Assembly: GCA_945641355.1 (NCBI GenBank)
Contig: CALZEQ010000003.1
Span: forward strand, 55,447 to 119,446
From: an uncultured Mediterranea sp.
GTDB taxonomy: Bacteria; Bacteroidota; Bacteroidia; Bacteroidales; Bacteroidaceae
Direction: 5' to 3'
Length of the DNA stretch: 64,000 nucleotides
The position numbers were made by a program, and so were the translations under genes. Below the pieces are notes generated by a model that saw only the letters and a list, made by a program, of their open reading frames with translations, was not told the DNA's origin and did no database searches. Positions 1 through 9,500 of the stretch are shown piece after piece. Positions within the stretch are counted from its first letter, which is position 1. The number at the start of each line of letters is the position of its first letter.

Positions 1-49
1 AAAGCACAGAGCAAGGGTCGGGATATCCAACCCTTGCTCTGTGCTTTTT
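1..49. terminator. Strong intrinsic terminator hairpin
   Basis: Bases 1-18 and 30-47 are perfect 18-base inverted repeats around an 11-base loop. A T run follows on the plus strand (45-49) and a matching run lies on the minus side. It sits 15 bases beyond the stop of the minus-strand GH130 gene, so it probably ends the oxidoreductase/DUF1080 operon. It may also serve a plus-strand gene left of the window. Confidence 0.85.
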
Positions 50-63
50 CTATACCCGTCTGT

Positions 64-1182
64 TCATTCTCTCGTCAGAGCCGTGTCATGACAGGTAGCC
101 ACAGCTACCTTGGAGTCGGCACAACCGTAATAGAGGTATAGGGTATTCTTATAATAGACCAGCCCCTCGACGAAGACGGTGCCGTCCTTATACTGTCCGC
201 TCTTCTCAAACGATGCTTCCGGCACGAAGAAGGGCTTGTCCAGACGATCAGTCAAGCGGCACGGAAGGTCTGCATCGAACAGCATCTGACCTGCGCAATA
301 GGCTCCGGCAGGATAGCTGGCATCACCTCTACGTGGATCGTTCTTGCCGTTATAAATCAGCACAATGCCCTGACGGGTACGTATGGCCGGAGGACCACAC
401 TCGGTCATCTGACTGTCGAAATAGCCGCTCCGCGGCCGGGCAAGCTTCAACAATTCATTATCCTTATCCAATACAGGGTACCAGTCGGTCAGATTGTCGG
501 AAGTAGCCGCATGTACGGCATACTCTCCCCAATACATGAAATACTTGCCGTCCACCTTATCAATCACCAGCCTGTCACCTTTTACCTTCGTCAAGATGGA
601 AGCCGACTTGCTGGCCATCCGGGCAAACCGACCATTATATGCCTTTTCAAAAGCAAGGCCATGCTTGGTCCAATGCTTCAAGTCTCTGGAAGTGGCTACA
701 GCCAGCCGGGGAGTCTGACGATTCCAGGCCGTATACAACATGACGTAGAGCCCGTCTTCTGTTACAGCCACACGCGGATCCTCGCAGCCACCCGGACACT
801 CCATCTCTTCAAAAGCGTCTCCACCGGGGTACAGTACCGGTCGGTTGTCCCGCTGCATGTGTACACCATCCGTACTTTCGGCATAGCCGATGCGTGAAGT
901 CCGCTTCCCGATGCCTTGTGCCGAATTGTCCTCTGCACGATACAGGACCACAATCTTGCCGTCCTTCACCGTAGCAGCCGGATTGAAGGTATCACTCTCT
1001 TCCCACTTCACATCCTTCTGCTGCATCGGGCAATAAAAAGAGGTGGGCTGCGGTTCAATCACCGGATTCCCCTTGTCCGGCCGCATGAATGGCCCCAGTA
1101 CCCAAGGATGTTGTGCAGCAACCTGTCCTATGAACAAGCACGATACGGCCCATACGGCCGGTTTAATCCATTTATCTTTCAT
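64..1182 (-). CDS. GH130-family exported mannoside hydrolase or phosphorylase
   Basis: The 372-residue product has a signal peptide (residues 1-23, cleavage near VAAQ) followed by a five-bladed propeller of the GH130 type. Visible family motifs are FNPAA, LYRAED, SRIGYAESTDG, GGCEDPRV, DSQMTECGPP, IVLIYNGKND and a final FVEGLVYYKNTLYLYYGCADS. GH130 members cleave beta-mannosides by phosphorolysis in the cytoplasm or by hydrolysis when exported. The signal peptide favours hydrolysis, but this is inference. It is the last gene of the operon, 6 bases after the ApbE-like gene, and ends just before a terminator. Its company with 3-keto-sugar enzymes suggests it trims or receives an oxidised disaccharide. 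GH43/GH32-like propellers are the alternative, but the motifs fit GH130 better. Confidence 0.85.
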   Translation of the reverse strand: MKDKWIKPAVWAVSCLFIGQVAAQHPWVLGPFMRPDKGNPVIEPQPTSFYCPMQQKDVKWEESDTFNPAATVKDGKIVVLYRAEDNSAQGIGKRTSRIGYAESTDGVHMQRDNRPVLYPGGDAFEEMECPGGCEDPRVAVTEDGLYVMLYTAWNRQTPRLAVATSRDLKHWTKHGLAFEKAYNGRFARMASKSASILTKVKGDRLVIDKVDGKYFMYWGEYAVHAATSDNLTDWYPVLDKDNELLKLARPRSGYFDSQMTECGPPAIRTRQGIVLIYNGKNDPRRGDASYPAGAYCAGQMLFDADLPCRLTDRLDKPFFVPEASFEKSGQYKDGTVFVEGLVYYKNTLYLYYGCADSKVAVATCHDTALTRE

Positions 1183-1188
1183 TGTCTG

Positions 1189-2028
1189 CTATATTACTTC
1201 TTTTATTATACGCGGCTGGAAGGCAGCCAGCAACTGCTCTCGCTCGCATCCTACTTGCGCGGCAAACAGGGCGGTAGAAAGGACCTCTCCCTCTGCACCG
1301 CCAGAGGTGACAACAGCCACTTCTTTTTTCCCCTCAATCAACCGCCCCGTCAAGGGATGGATGATGTGACGTCTCGATCCGCTGTCGTTGCCCGAAGTGG
1401 TCAGACACTCGTCGTACAACACCACCTCATTCTCTTCTCTCCGTCCGTCAGCAAAACTCACTTTCCAGCCGTTCCCATTGGGGTGATGTCCCAGTGTCAT
1501 GACAGAGCTGTTTCCCAGATTGACCAGTGCGTGGGCTACTTGACGACGTAGCAACAGAGAGCGGATGCAATCCAACGCATAACCCTTCAACAAGCCGGAG
1601 AGGTTGATATGGATGCCCTGCTGCTCGAAATAAAGCGTCCGTTCCTGCTCCGACAAATGTATGTGGTGGATGGTATCGGCACAGTGCGACTCCGAGTGGA
1701 CCGTCACATCGAAAAGGCCACCGGTACGTCTGTTAGCCTCTAAAGAGAAACGGAGAAGAGGCCATAGTTCCGTGCTGACCGTTTGAGGTGCCAGATGGGC
1801 TGTCGCATTCAATCGGGCCAATTCACTATGAGGGTTATAGCAATTGGCCTTTTGTTCCAGCGATGCCAGCATTCGGGCGATTTCCTCTACGATATCCTTC
1901 AACTCGTCCTCCGTCTGCTCGCCGCACAGAATCAGGTCTACCCTTGTATGCAACGAAGGGAACCAGGCATAGAGCAGGTTCCCTCGTTGTGTCATACTCT
2001 TAAAAATATGTTGTATCTTGTCAGTCAT
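1189..2028 (-). CDS. Divergent ApbE-like FAD:protein FMN transferase
   Basis: The 279-residue protein matches the ApbE fold along its length: FDVTVHS, INLSGLLKGYALD (in place of the usual DLGGIAKGYAVD), ALVNLGNSS, CLTTSGNDSG, HIIHPLTG and a C-terminal GEVLSTALFAAQVG. ApbE enzymes use FAD to attach FMN to a threonine or serine of a target protein. Two usual acidic positions look changed: HIIDP reads HIIHP, and the Mg-ligand Asp of ADALATAL is Glu here. No signal peptide or lipobox is seen, whereas most family members are exported lipoproteins, so this one is probably cytoplasmic. It lies 14 bases after the DUF1080 gene and 6 bases before GH130, in the same operon. I see no obvious flavinylation motif in the neighbouring products, so its target is unknown. 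Family is fairly sure, activity is not. Confidence 0.75.
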   Translation of the reverse strand: MTDKIQHIFKSMTQRGNLLYAWFPSLHTRVDLILCGEQTEDELKDIVEEIARMLASLEQKANCYNPHSELARLNATAHLAPQTVSTELWPLLRFSLEANRRTGGLFDVTVHSESHCADTIHHIHLSEQERTLYFEQQGIHINLSGLLKGYALDCIRSLLLRRQVAHALVNLGNSSVMTLGHHPNGNGWKVSFADGRREENEVVLYDECLTTSGNDSGSRRHIIHPLTGRLIEGKKEVAVVTSGGAEGEVLSTALFAAQVGCEREQLLAAFQPRIIKEVI

Positions 2029-2042
2029 TCATGAGACGATAA

Positions 2043-3386
2043 TCAAGGCAGTTCCTTAATCTTGACGTTTTTATACCAAACCTCGTCGCCGTGGTCCTGC
2101 AGCAGGATATTGCCACGCTCCCAATTGCCGAAGTTGGGCCAGTTCTTATACTTGCTGTATGCCACCAGTGCATTCCACATCTGGTTGTTGCGCTCATACT
2201 CCAGCAGCTTCACGCCATTCAGCCAATGCTCCACATGGTTGCCCTTCACCACAATCATGGCCGTGTTGAAGGCCGACATCACGAAAGGCTTCTCTGCAGG
2301 AGCCGGAATCAGGTCGTACAGCGAACCTAACTTACGGTTTCCTTTAACTCCCAGCTTGGCATCGGGGTGTCTCTCGTCATCCAGCACCTGGAACTCGCAG
2401 CCGATGGCCGAACCTTCACCCTTGTTCATGCTGGGGCTGACAAAATACTTGATACCACTGTTGGCACCTTTGGTAATCTTGAAGTCAACCTTCAGGATGA
2501 AGTTGCGATACTGCTTGGTGGTGACGATGTCGCCTCCGTTAGCAGCCTCGGCACCGCCGCTCTTCAGTACCTTCAGGATGCCGTCCTCCATCTTCCAACC
2601 CTTCTTGGGGAAGTGGTCGAGACGTGCACCTCTCCATCCTTCCGAACTCTTGCCGTCCCATAACAGCTTCCAACCCTCTTTCTGCTCGGTGGGCGACAGG
2701 GTATTGGCGATGGCATTGACTTCGGGAGCCTTGCGGGCTGTGAGGTAACGCTCTACGTCCGTCGTGCAGATGCGGATGTCCTTCCAGCACACTGTCTTGC
2801 CTTCTTGCGAGGCATCACTAATGGCATGTACCTGCAGTGCGATGAATCCTGAGGGAGTGCAGTCATCCCATACATTGGCGCAAGGCACTCCGTTCACCCA
2901 GGTGGCTATGGTATTGCCTATCGCCTCTATACGTGCCTTATTCCACTCACCCTTCCTGAACGCGCTCTTTGCGGCAGGATTCTGAGTCAGCGGATAGAGC
3001 CAGCCACGACGTGCTTCGTCGTAGATGCCGCCCGTCCAGGCTCTGTCGGAAGGGTCTATCTCAAACTGATATCCATGTACACGTCCCTTCTCATATTCCT
3101 TCTTGCTTTCGCTACGCAGCTGCACACCCGAGTTCAACCCGTCGTCAATCTTGAATTCAAATTCCAGGATGAAGTCGCCATACGACTTCTTGGTGGCCAG
3201 GAAGCTGTTGGGGGTATTCATTTTGCTCACACCCACGATAGCGCCGTCCTGCACCCGATACTCAGCCTTTCCGTTCACTTTCTTCCAGCCGTTCAGGTTT
3301 TTGCCGTTGAACAGCGGTTGCCACTCCTGTGCCGACAAGGCAGCTGCGCAGCACAGGAACATAGCCATGATAGTATTTCTTTTCAT
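2043..3386 (-). CDS. Tandem DUF1080 (3-keto-disaccharide hydrolase/lyase-like) protein
   Basis: The 447-residue exported protein (signal peptide 1-19, ALSAQ) carries two concanavalin-like DUF1080 domains, near residues 20-210 and 235-445. Each starts with the family hallmark: [16 protein letters not shown] in the first and [15 protein letters not shown] in the second. Other family marks are [36 protein letters not shown] and a G(Y/C)EFQ segment. DUF1080 proteins act on glycosides oxidised at C3, cleaving them by hydrolysis or beta-elimination. The gene follows the second oxidoreductase by 34 bases and precedes apbE by 14, so it is in one operon with enzymes able to make the 3-keto substrate. 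Whether both domains are catalytic cannot be told from sequence. Confidence 0.88.
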   Translation of the reverse strand: MKRNTIMAMFLCCAAALSAQEWQPLFNGKNLNGWKKVNGKAEYRVQDGAIVGVSKMNTPNSFLATKKSYGDFILEFEFKIDDGLNSGVQLRSESKKEYEKGRVHGYQFEIDPSDRAWTGGIYDEARRGWLYPLTQNPAAKSAFRKGEWNKARIEAIGNTIATWVNGVPCANVWDDCTPSGFIALQVHAISDASQEGKTVCWKDIRICTTDVERYLTARKAPEVNAIANTLSPTEQKEGWKLLWDGKSSEGWRGARLDHFPKKGWKMEDGILKVLKSGGAEAANGGDIVTTKQYRNFILKVDFKITKGANSGIKYFVSPSMNKGEGSAIGCEFQVLDDERHPDAKLGVKGNRKLGSLYDLIPAPAEKPFVMSAFNTAMIVVKGNHVEHWLNGVKLLEYERNNQMWNALVAYSKYKNWPNFGNWERGNILLQDHGDEVWYKNVKIKELP

Positions 3387-3420
3387 TTTTCTGATTAATT
3401 AGTTGATTGGTTCATTCACA

Positions 3421-4842
3421 TTATAACTTATAGAACTGTTCCCATCCCTTACGCGGCGGCGTACCGGCCAGCAGGGCATTGGCAAACTCGTTGTTCGTAA
3501 ACACCTTGTTGCGCGGATCGAAGAAGAGCTGTGTATTCAGCCGTTGGGCAATCACACCCAGACAGAACACCTGGCTCAGTACGCCATTGATTTCGAACGG
3601 CGAGCGTGTCTTTTCCCGACCCATACAGGCCAGCAGGAAGTTTTCGTAGTGGTTGGATGGACTCTTGGGTACCTCGGGCAGCTTGCCGGCCATTTCGCGT
3701 GCCTTCTCCTCGGGTATGATGCTCAGCGTGCTTCCGTGGCTGGCTCCCTTGAAGGTCAGCTCCTTGCTGTAGATAATCTTGCCGGGATTCAGTTTGGCTT
3801 GCGGAGTATCGCCCTGATTGGTAGCAGGAATGTTGGGGTCGAGACCGGACACGCCATAGCCCGCAGGGATAGGAGGCAGATTGTCCAATCCGTCATACCA
3901 TGTAATGTCGACAGGAGGCATGTTCTTGCGCTGTGCAAAGCGGAACAGGATGGTACTGGAATAGGGGAAGAAGTAGTCGTTATGACCGTTGGCGTAGAGC
4001 ATGTTAATCTCATACGGCAGGCCCAGTTCCAGAAATTCGTGCACGGTATCGAGGATGTGTGCGCCCCAGTCGCCCAAGGCACCCATACCGAATTCGTACC
4101 AGCAGCGCCATTGTCCCAGGTGATAGTCCTTATGGTATTCGTGGAAGGGCTGTGCGCAGAGCCAGGTATCCCAATCCAGATCTTTGGGCAGCTGTTGTCC
4201 GGCAGGGAACTTCTGGATATTGCTGTCCCACTTGTGCCAACGGCGGGGATTGTTCATGTGTGCCGTCACTGCCGTCACATCCTTGATGATGCCAGCATCC
4301 AGCCATGCCTTGAACTGGAAATAGTTGGCCTCGGAGTGTCCTTGGTTGCCCACCTGCGTCACCTGGTTCGGACGTTTGCGGGCCGCTTCCATCAGCAGTT
4401 CAGCCTCATAGAAGGTACGTGCCAGCGGTTTCTCTACAAACACGTGCTTGCCCGAAGCCAATGCCAACATACTGATAGGGAAGTGCGAATGGTCGGGGGT
4501 AGCGATGGCCACCGCGTCAAACAGGTCGGAAGCCTCATCAAACATCTTGCGGAAATCGCGGAAACGCTTGGCTTTGGGATATTTTGCCATCACCTTCTGG
4601 GTATGTGCAGCTCCCATGTCTACGTCGCACAAGGCCGTCACCTCCACCATGCCGGTACGCTCAAAGTCACCGATAATCTGTTCACCCCGATTACCTATAC
4701 CGATATAGGCTATCTTTACCTTCTCTTTCACATTGTTCCGCTGGGCGTAGTTCTGCGCGTTCAGTATGTTCACGCCTCCACCCAATGCCAATCCGGCCGT
4801 TGCCAGTGACATGGTCTTCAAAAAATCTCTTCTGCTTGTCAT
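3421..4842 (-). CDS. Exported Gfo/Idh/MocA oxidoreductase
   Basis: The 473-residue NAD(P)-dependent sugar oxidoreductase begins with a twin-arginine-type signal (TSRRDFLK at 2-9, then a hydrophobic stretch to about 29), suggesting folded export with cofactor. The Rossmann motif IGIGNRGE is at 47-54 and the family EKP motif, with its catalytic lysine, at 137-139 (FVEKPLAR). The C-terminal part carries the long GFO-type extension with WDTWLCAQPFHEYH and WRCWYEFGMGALGDWGAH, common in Bacteroidota members. It may oxidise C3 of a glycoside, or reduce the keto sugar after cleavage. It lies 36 bases downstream of the small membrane-protein gene and 34 bases upstream of the DUF1080 gene. Substrate unknown. 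Confidence 0.9.
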   Translation of the reverse strand: MTSRRDFLKTMSLATAGLALGGGVNILNAQNYAQRNNVKEKVKIAYIGIGNRGEQIIGDFERTGMVEVTALCDVDMGAAHTQKVMAKYPKAKRFRDFRKMFDEASDLFDAVAIATPDHSHFPISMLALASGKHVFVEKPLARTFYEAELLMEAARKRPNQVTQVGNQGHSEANYFQFKAWLDAGIIKDVTAVTAHMNNPRRWHKWDSNIQKFPAGQQLPKDLDWDTWLCAQPFHEYHKDYHLGQWRCWYEFGMGALGDWGAHILDTVHEFLELGLPYEINMLYANGHNDYFFPYSSTILFRFAQRKNMPPVDITWYDGLDNLPPIPAGYGVSGLDPNIPATNQGDTPQAKLNPGKIIYSKELTFKGASHGSTLSIIPEEKAREMAGKLPEVPKSPSNHYENFLLACMGREKTRSPFEINGVLSQVFCLGVIAQRLNTQLFFDPRNKVFTNNEFANALLAGTPPRKGWEQFYKL

Positions 4843-4878
4843 AATATCAAAAGTTTGTTAGGAATCTGCGTTTTACAT

Positions 4879-5115
4879 TCATTTCTTTCTAATCAGTCTC
4901 CATACCCCATACACCAGCAGACGGAGCAAGCTCCAGACTACATACAGGAGACAAGCCATCAGCATGACGTATCCCATGGAAGAGTACAGCTCCGTCCAAG
5001 TGGTCTCGTAGGTAATGATAGCGTAGACATTGGCCACATTGGCCAAAAGGAAGCAAATCAGAAAGGTATATATTTCAATCCGTTTGCGTCGGGCGGTGAT
5101 AAGCGTATCTTTCAT
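4879..5115 (-). CDS. Small two-helix membrane protein
   Basis: The 78-residue product has two hydrophobic helices (about residues 15-34 and 46-68) and basic ends (TARRKRIE near the start, WRLIRKK at the end). Its ATG overlaps the TGA of the upstream oxidoreductase gene (ATGA at 5115-5112), the pattern of translational coupling, which supports it as a real gene. I do not recognise a family. Its place between two oxidoreductases that appear to be exported suggests a membrane anchor, chaperone or electron-transfer partner, but this is a guess. Confidence 0.65.
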   Translation of the reverse strand: MKDTLITARRKRIEIYTFLICFLLANVANVYAIITYETTWTELYSSMGYVMLMACLLYVVWSLLRLLVYGVWRLIRKK

Positions 5116-6404
5116 ACGGTTGCAGAGTTTGTTGCGGTATGGTTCAGATAATTCAGTTTAAATTCGTCGGGGAAGTAGAGTGTGCGCTCCTGCTGCATGG
5201 CCTCGTCGCCCAGCAGACAGAGCATGCTGGCGTAGTATCCCTCCTCCGCAATGCGCGGGGGCTGCTTGCCCGTGATGACCGCTTCCACGAAGGCATCTAT
5301 CAGCAGCGAAGTACCATCTGTCTTTGGAATTTCGCCCAAGATAAGTTCTCCCTTGTTCTCGGCAGCCGTTTCGGGTGCCCAGCTGGTACCTGCAAAGGGT
5401 ATCGTTTCGAAGAGGCTTTGCTCCCACTCGTTGATCATCTGCAAGAAACCAGGAGCCGGTTTGATGGTCTCGAAGTAGTATCTTCCCTTTTCGGGTTCTA
5501 CCGTGCCCTTGCTGCCCAATATCTGCTCTTCCAGTCCGTAGAACTTGTTGGATATGACCGAGTTGAACGTCATCTTCACACCATCGTCAAAGGTGTAGAT
5601 GGTGCTGACGTTGTCATACACCTCGCGTCCGTCCTTCCAATAGGTGATGGCACCGTGCCCCATCACCTTCTCGGGCAACTTGCGCAGTGCCCAGCTGCCT
5701 ATCTGCAGCTGGTGGCAGGCCAGTTCGGTCATCAGTCCCTTGGAGTGTTCACGATAGAGGCGCCAGTTAATCTGACGTTCCAATTCGGGTCGGGGCACCT
5801 TCCTGCGCCAGTCTCCGTTTCGATTCCAGAAGGTATGGATGGCGGCAATCTGCCCGAACATACCTGCATGAATCATCTCCATCGCCTTGATGTAACGGGG
5901 ATCGAACAGCCGTTGCTGGCCGGTGAAGAAAATCAGGCCCGTTTGTATATGCTTCTGATAGATGCGGTAGCACTCTTCCATGGTGAAGCCGATGGTCTTC
6001 TCGCAGAACACCTGTTTGCCGGCATCGAACGCATCCAGCACTATCTGACAATGGGTATCCAGCGGCGTAGTCACCAGTACGGCATCCACTTCACTGTTCT
6101 CCAGCAGACGACGATAGTCGGTATATACTTTGGCGTTCGGAACGAGCTCTAACGCCTTGTCAATGGAGGGCTGGTAGATGTCGCACAACGCCACGATTTC
6201 GGCCTTCTCATTCTGCAGAAGGAATTCCATCAGGAAACGTCCGCGTGAGCCAGGCCCGATGATGCCCAGCCGGCACTTCTCCTTTTGGGTATGCTTCACC
6301 TCGGAGAAGGCAGACAGCCAAGGGCTGGCAGCCATCAGTGCTCCGGCTCCCAACATTCCTATATTCTTCAGGAACTCCCGTCGGTTGATATTCGTATCTT
6401 TCAT
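5112..6404 (-). CDS. Exported Gfo/Idh/MocA oxidoreductase, second copy
   Basis: The 430-residue oxidoreductase is a distant paralogue of the 473-residue one two genes downstream. It has a Tat-like leader (INRREFLK near residues 6-13, hydrophobic to about 33), a Rossmann motif IIGPGSRGR near 48-56, and EKT (135-137) in place of the usual EKP. The catalytic lysine is kept. The central domain includes TELACHQLQIGSWAL, where the His resembles the active-site histidine of the family. It is the first gene of the operon, with its own candidate promoter in the 98-base gap after the regulator gene. Two different oxidoreductases in one operon would suit an oxidation step and a later reduction step. Substrate unassigned. 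Confidence 0.88.
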   Translation of the reverse strand: MKDTNINRREFLKNIGMLGAGALMAASPWLSAFSEVKHTQKEKCRLGIIGPGSRGRFLMEFLLQNEKAEIVALCDIYQPSIDKALELVPNAKVYTDYRRLLENSEVDAVLVTTPLDTHCQIVLDAFDAGKQVFCEKTIGFTMEECYRIYQKHIQTGLIFFTGQQRLFDPRYIKAMEMIHAGMFGQIAAIHTFWNRNGDWRRKVPRPELERQINWRLYREHSKGLMTELACHQLQIGSWALRKLPEKVMGHGAITYWKDGREVYDNVSTIYTFDDGVKMTFNSVISNKFYGLEEQILGSKGTVEPEKGRYYFETIKPAPGFLQMINEWEQSLFETIPFAGTSWAPETAAENKGELILGEIPKTDGTSLLIDAFVEAVITGKQPPRIAEEGYYASMLCLLGDEAMQQERTLYFPDEFKLNYLNHTATNSATV

Positions 6405-6439
6405 GATATATAATATAGTGATTGTAGTTTTTCCAACCG

Positions 6440-6447
6440 CAAAAATA
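6440..6447 (-). promoter_or_regulatory. Candidate -7 promoter element for the oxidoreductase operon
   Basis: Read on the minus strand this is TATTTTTG, matching the Bacteroides -7 consensus TAnnTTTG, 36 bases before the ATG of the first oxidoreductase. The -33 element is weak (a TTG about 23 bases further upstream), as might be expected if the HTCS regulator activates it. Confidence 0.4.
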
Positions 6448-6502
6448 CTCCTTTTCAGCTAAATGCTGTACAACAATCCAAGCAAATCATGCAAGAATTG
6501 AA

Positions 6503-9500
6503 TCATTCGTCTGCCGTAGCACCCTGTTGATTTGTATTGGCAAAATCCTTGGGCAATACCCCGAACTGCTTCTGAAAACATTTGGCAAAATACGAGGGGG
6601 TGTTGAAGCCGGTCATGTAGCACACCTCGTTGATGCGGCACCCGCTCTCCTTCAGCAACTGGGCCGCTTTCTTCAGACGTTCCAGACGGATATAGTCATT
6701 CGGAGTCATGTCCAATATACCTTTGATCTTCCGATTCAGGCTGGAACGGCTCATGTTGAGCTGGGCGGCCATCTCGTCCAAACCGAAGTCGGGATTCTGC
6801 ATGTTCTCGTCCACCACATCCTTCAGTGATTTCAGGAACACTTCGTCCGCCTTGGTCATCGCCATGCTGTTGGTTTGGATGAAAGGGGAGTGTGCCAATG
6901 AAGAGCGAAGCATCTCCCTGTTTTTCAGCAGATTGCCGACACATACCTTCAGATATTCCACCGAGAAGGGCTTCTCAATATAGGCATCCGCTCCGCGCTT
7001 CATGCCTTCAATCTTGGCTTGCAGTGTCGTCTTGGCTGTCAGCAGGATGACGGGGATGTGGCTATATTCCATCTCTTGCTTCAACCGCTGACACAGTTCC
7101 AATCCGTCCATCTTGGGCATCATGATGTCTGATATGACCAGATTGACCGAATGCTCCTTGAGCAGGGCCAGTGCATCTTCGCCATTGGTAGCTGTCAGTA
7201 TCTGGTAGTTGCCCGACAACTGCCGGGAGACGAACGAGAGCATATCGGGACTATCCTCCACTAACAGCAGCGTATAACGACGTCCGCTGCCAGAGACCTC
7301 ACCACCGGCCACAGCCTCCTGCGGAAGTTCCGCCATGCCGGGAGTATCTTTCTCTTTCCGTTCCATGCCGATGGCTTCTGCATGTCGTACAGGCAGGGTC
7401 AGCACGAAACAGTTTTCATGCGTCACGTCAGACATACGCAACGTGCCGCCATGCAGCTCGGCCAACGAGCGGGCCAAGGCCAGACCGATGCCTGTGCCCG
7501 GCTTGGTATTGCCTCCCTCGTCATCGTATCGCGTGAAGGGCTTGAAGATTTCCTCGCGCATCTGCAAGGGCACCACCTGTCCGTCGTTGTGTACCTCCAG
7601 ACGCAACACATCCACCTCCTCATCCGTCAGGTGCAGACGGACATAGCTGTCGCCATACTTGATGGCATTGGTCAGCAGGTTGCTCACTATCTTGGTAAAT
7701 CCCTCGCAGTCAACCGAAGCCATCAACCGGTCTGGAGCCTCCACCGTAAAGTCAGCCCCCTTGCGGACAGCTTGCGGCTTGAAGCGGCGGCAGGTGTCGG
7801 CCAGCAGACGGGCTACATCAGCCTCTACAAAGCTCAACTTGAAACCTTTCTTCTCCGTCTTGCGGAAGTCGAGCAGCTGGTTCACCAGAAAGAGCAGACG
7901 GTTGGTATTCAGGTCCATTATCTCCAAGTCGTCCTTTATCTTGTCCGGCAGATCTCCCTGAGCCAGCACATTCTCCAGCGGGCTTTTGATTAATGTCAGC
8001 GGGGTGCGTATCTCATGCGCCACGTTGGTGAAGAACTCAATCTTGGCCGTATAGAGTTCGCGTTCCTTCTCGTGCTCGAATTTCTCCATGGCACGCTGAT
8101 GCTTCCGCAGGTTCTTCCGCCTGAAATAGAGCACCACACAGCTGGTCAGCGCACACGCCAGAATGCAATAGAGGGCATATGCCCATCCCGACAAATAGAA
8201 CGGGGGCAGGATGCGGATGGTCAGCATCTTCTCCGTTTCGCTCCATCGGCCATCGCTGTTGGCACCCTTCAAGTGGAGTTTGTAGCGTCCTGAGGGCAGA
8301 TTGGCATAGGTGATGACGGCATTGCCCTGCTGCTCGTACCACTTCTTGTCATACCCTTGCAGGCGGTATGAGATGCGGTTCATCTCAGGTGCTTGGTAGC
8401 TGAGCGAAGCCGCCCGAAGGGAGAAGGAGTTCTGATTGGCTTCCAGCGTGATTTCATCGCAATAGGAAATGTTGGCTGTCAGCGGAGAGCCGGGCGACTC
8501 TGACGTAATCAGGTTGTTATTCAGGTAGAACTGGGTCAACGTAACCGAAGGCTGGCAGACATTCTCTATGAACGAATCGGGATTGAACACTACAAAGCCA
8601 CCGATGCTGCCCACGTAGATGTTCCCCCGCGGGTCGGCATATCCCGACTGATAGTTGAACTGATTGTTCAGCAGACCGTTAGCGGTGGTATAGACATGGC
8701 TGTAGCTGTTGCTGGGGTTGAAGCATACCAGTCCGTTGTTGGTACTGCACCACAGGTTTCCCTTCTTGTCCTCCATCATCTTATAGACAATATTGCCTTC
8801 GATGCCCGGCAGAGTATCGTAGCGCAGGAAGTGGTCTTCTTCAGGAATATACTGACAGATGCCCTCGCCCAGCGTCATGAACCAGAGCCGCTTCCGGCTG
8901 TCTTCGAAGATGCTGATTACCTTGTTGTAGGGCAGCGAATGGGGAGACGACTTGTCCGTCTGGTAGTTCCTCCAGGTCTGCTTGGTCACGTCATAGCAGT
9001 AGACTCCGTGCGAATAGGTGGCCAGCCAGAGGTTGCCGTTAAAGTCCTCCAATATATAATATACGAATTTGTTCTGCAGCTGTTCCACCCGAGTGAAGTC
9101 GTCTGTGGCGCGGTTGTACTTCATCAATCCGGAGGTAGTGCCTATCCATATTTCGTTCTGCGACGTACGGCAGATGGTAAAGACATCGTTGGCCATCAGG
9201 CTGTTGGGACGGTCGCCCTTCTCATAGTGTCTTACCTGCCTGGTACGCAGATCTATTCTGTTCAGCCCGCCGGAGAAGGTACCCACCCACAGGTAGTCAC
9301 CGTCCATGCAGAGGCCGTGTACATTCTTGTACAGCAGCGGATGCTCGAAGGGGGTCAGCGTCTCCGTGGCCGGATTGAAGCGAAACAGTCCCTTGTCCTC
9401 CGTACCTATCCACAGCTGGCCGTCGTTGCCGGGAATGATTTCGCGTACCCGTCGTCCGAAACCGTTCATTCCCTCGCAGGGATAGAACTTCTTGAAGTAG

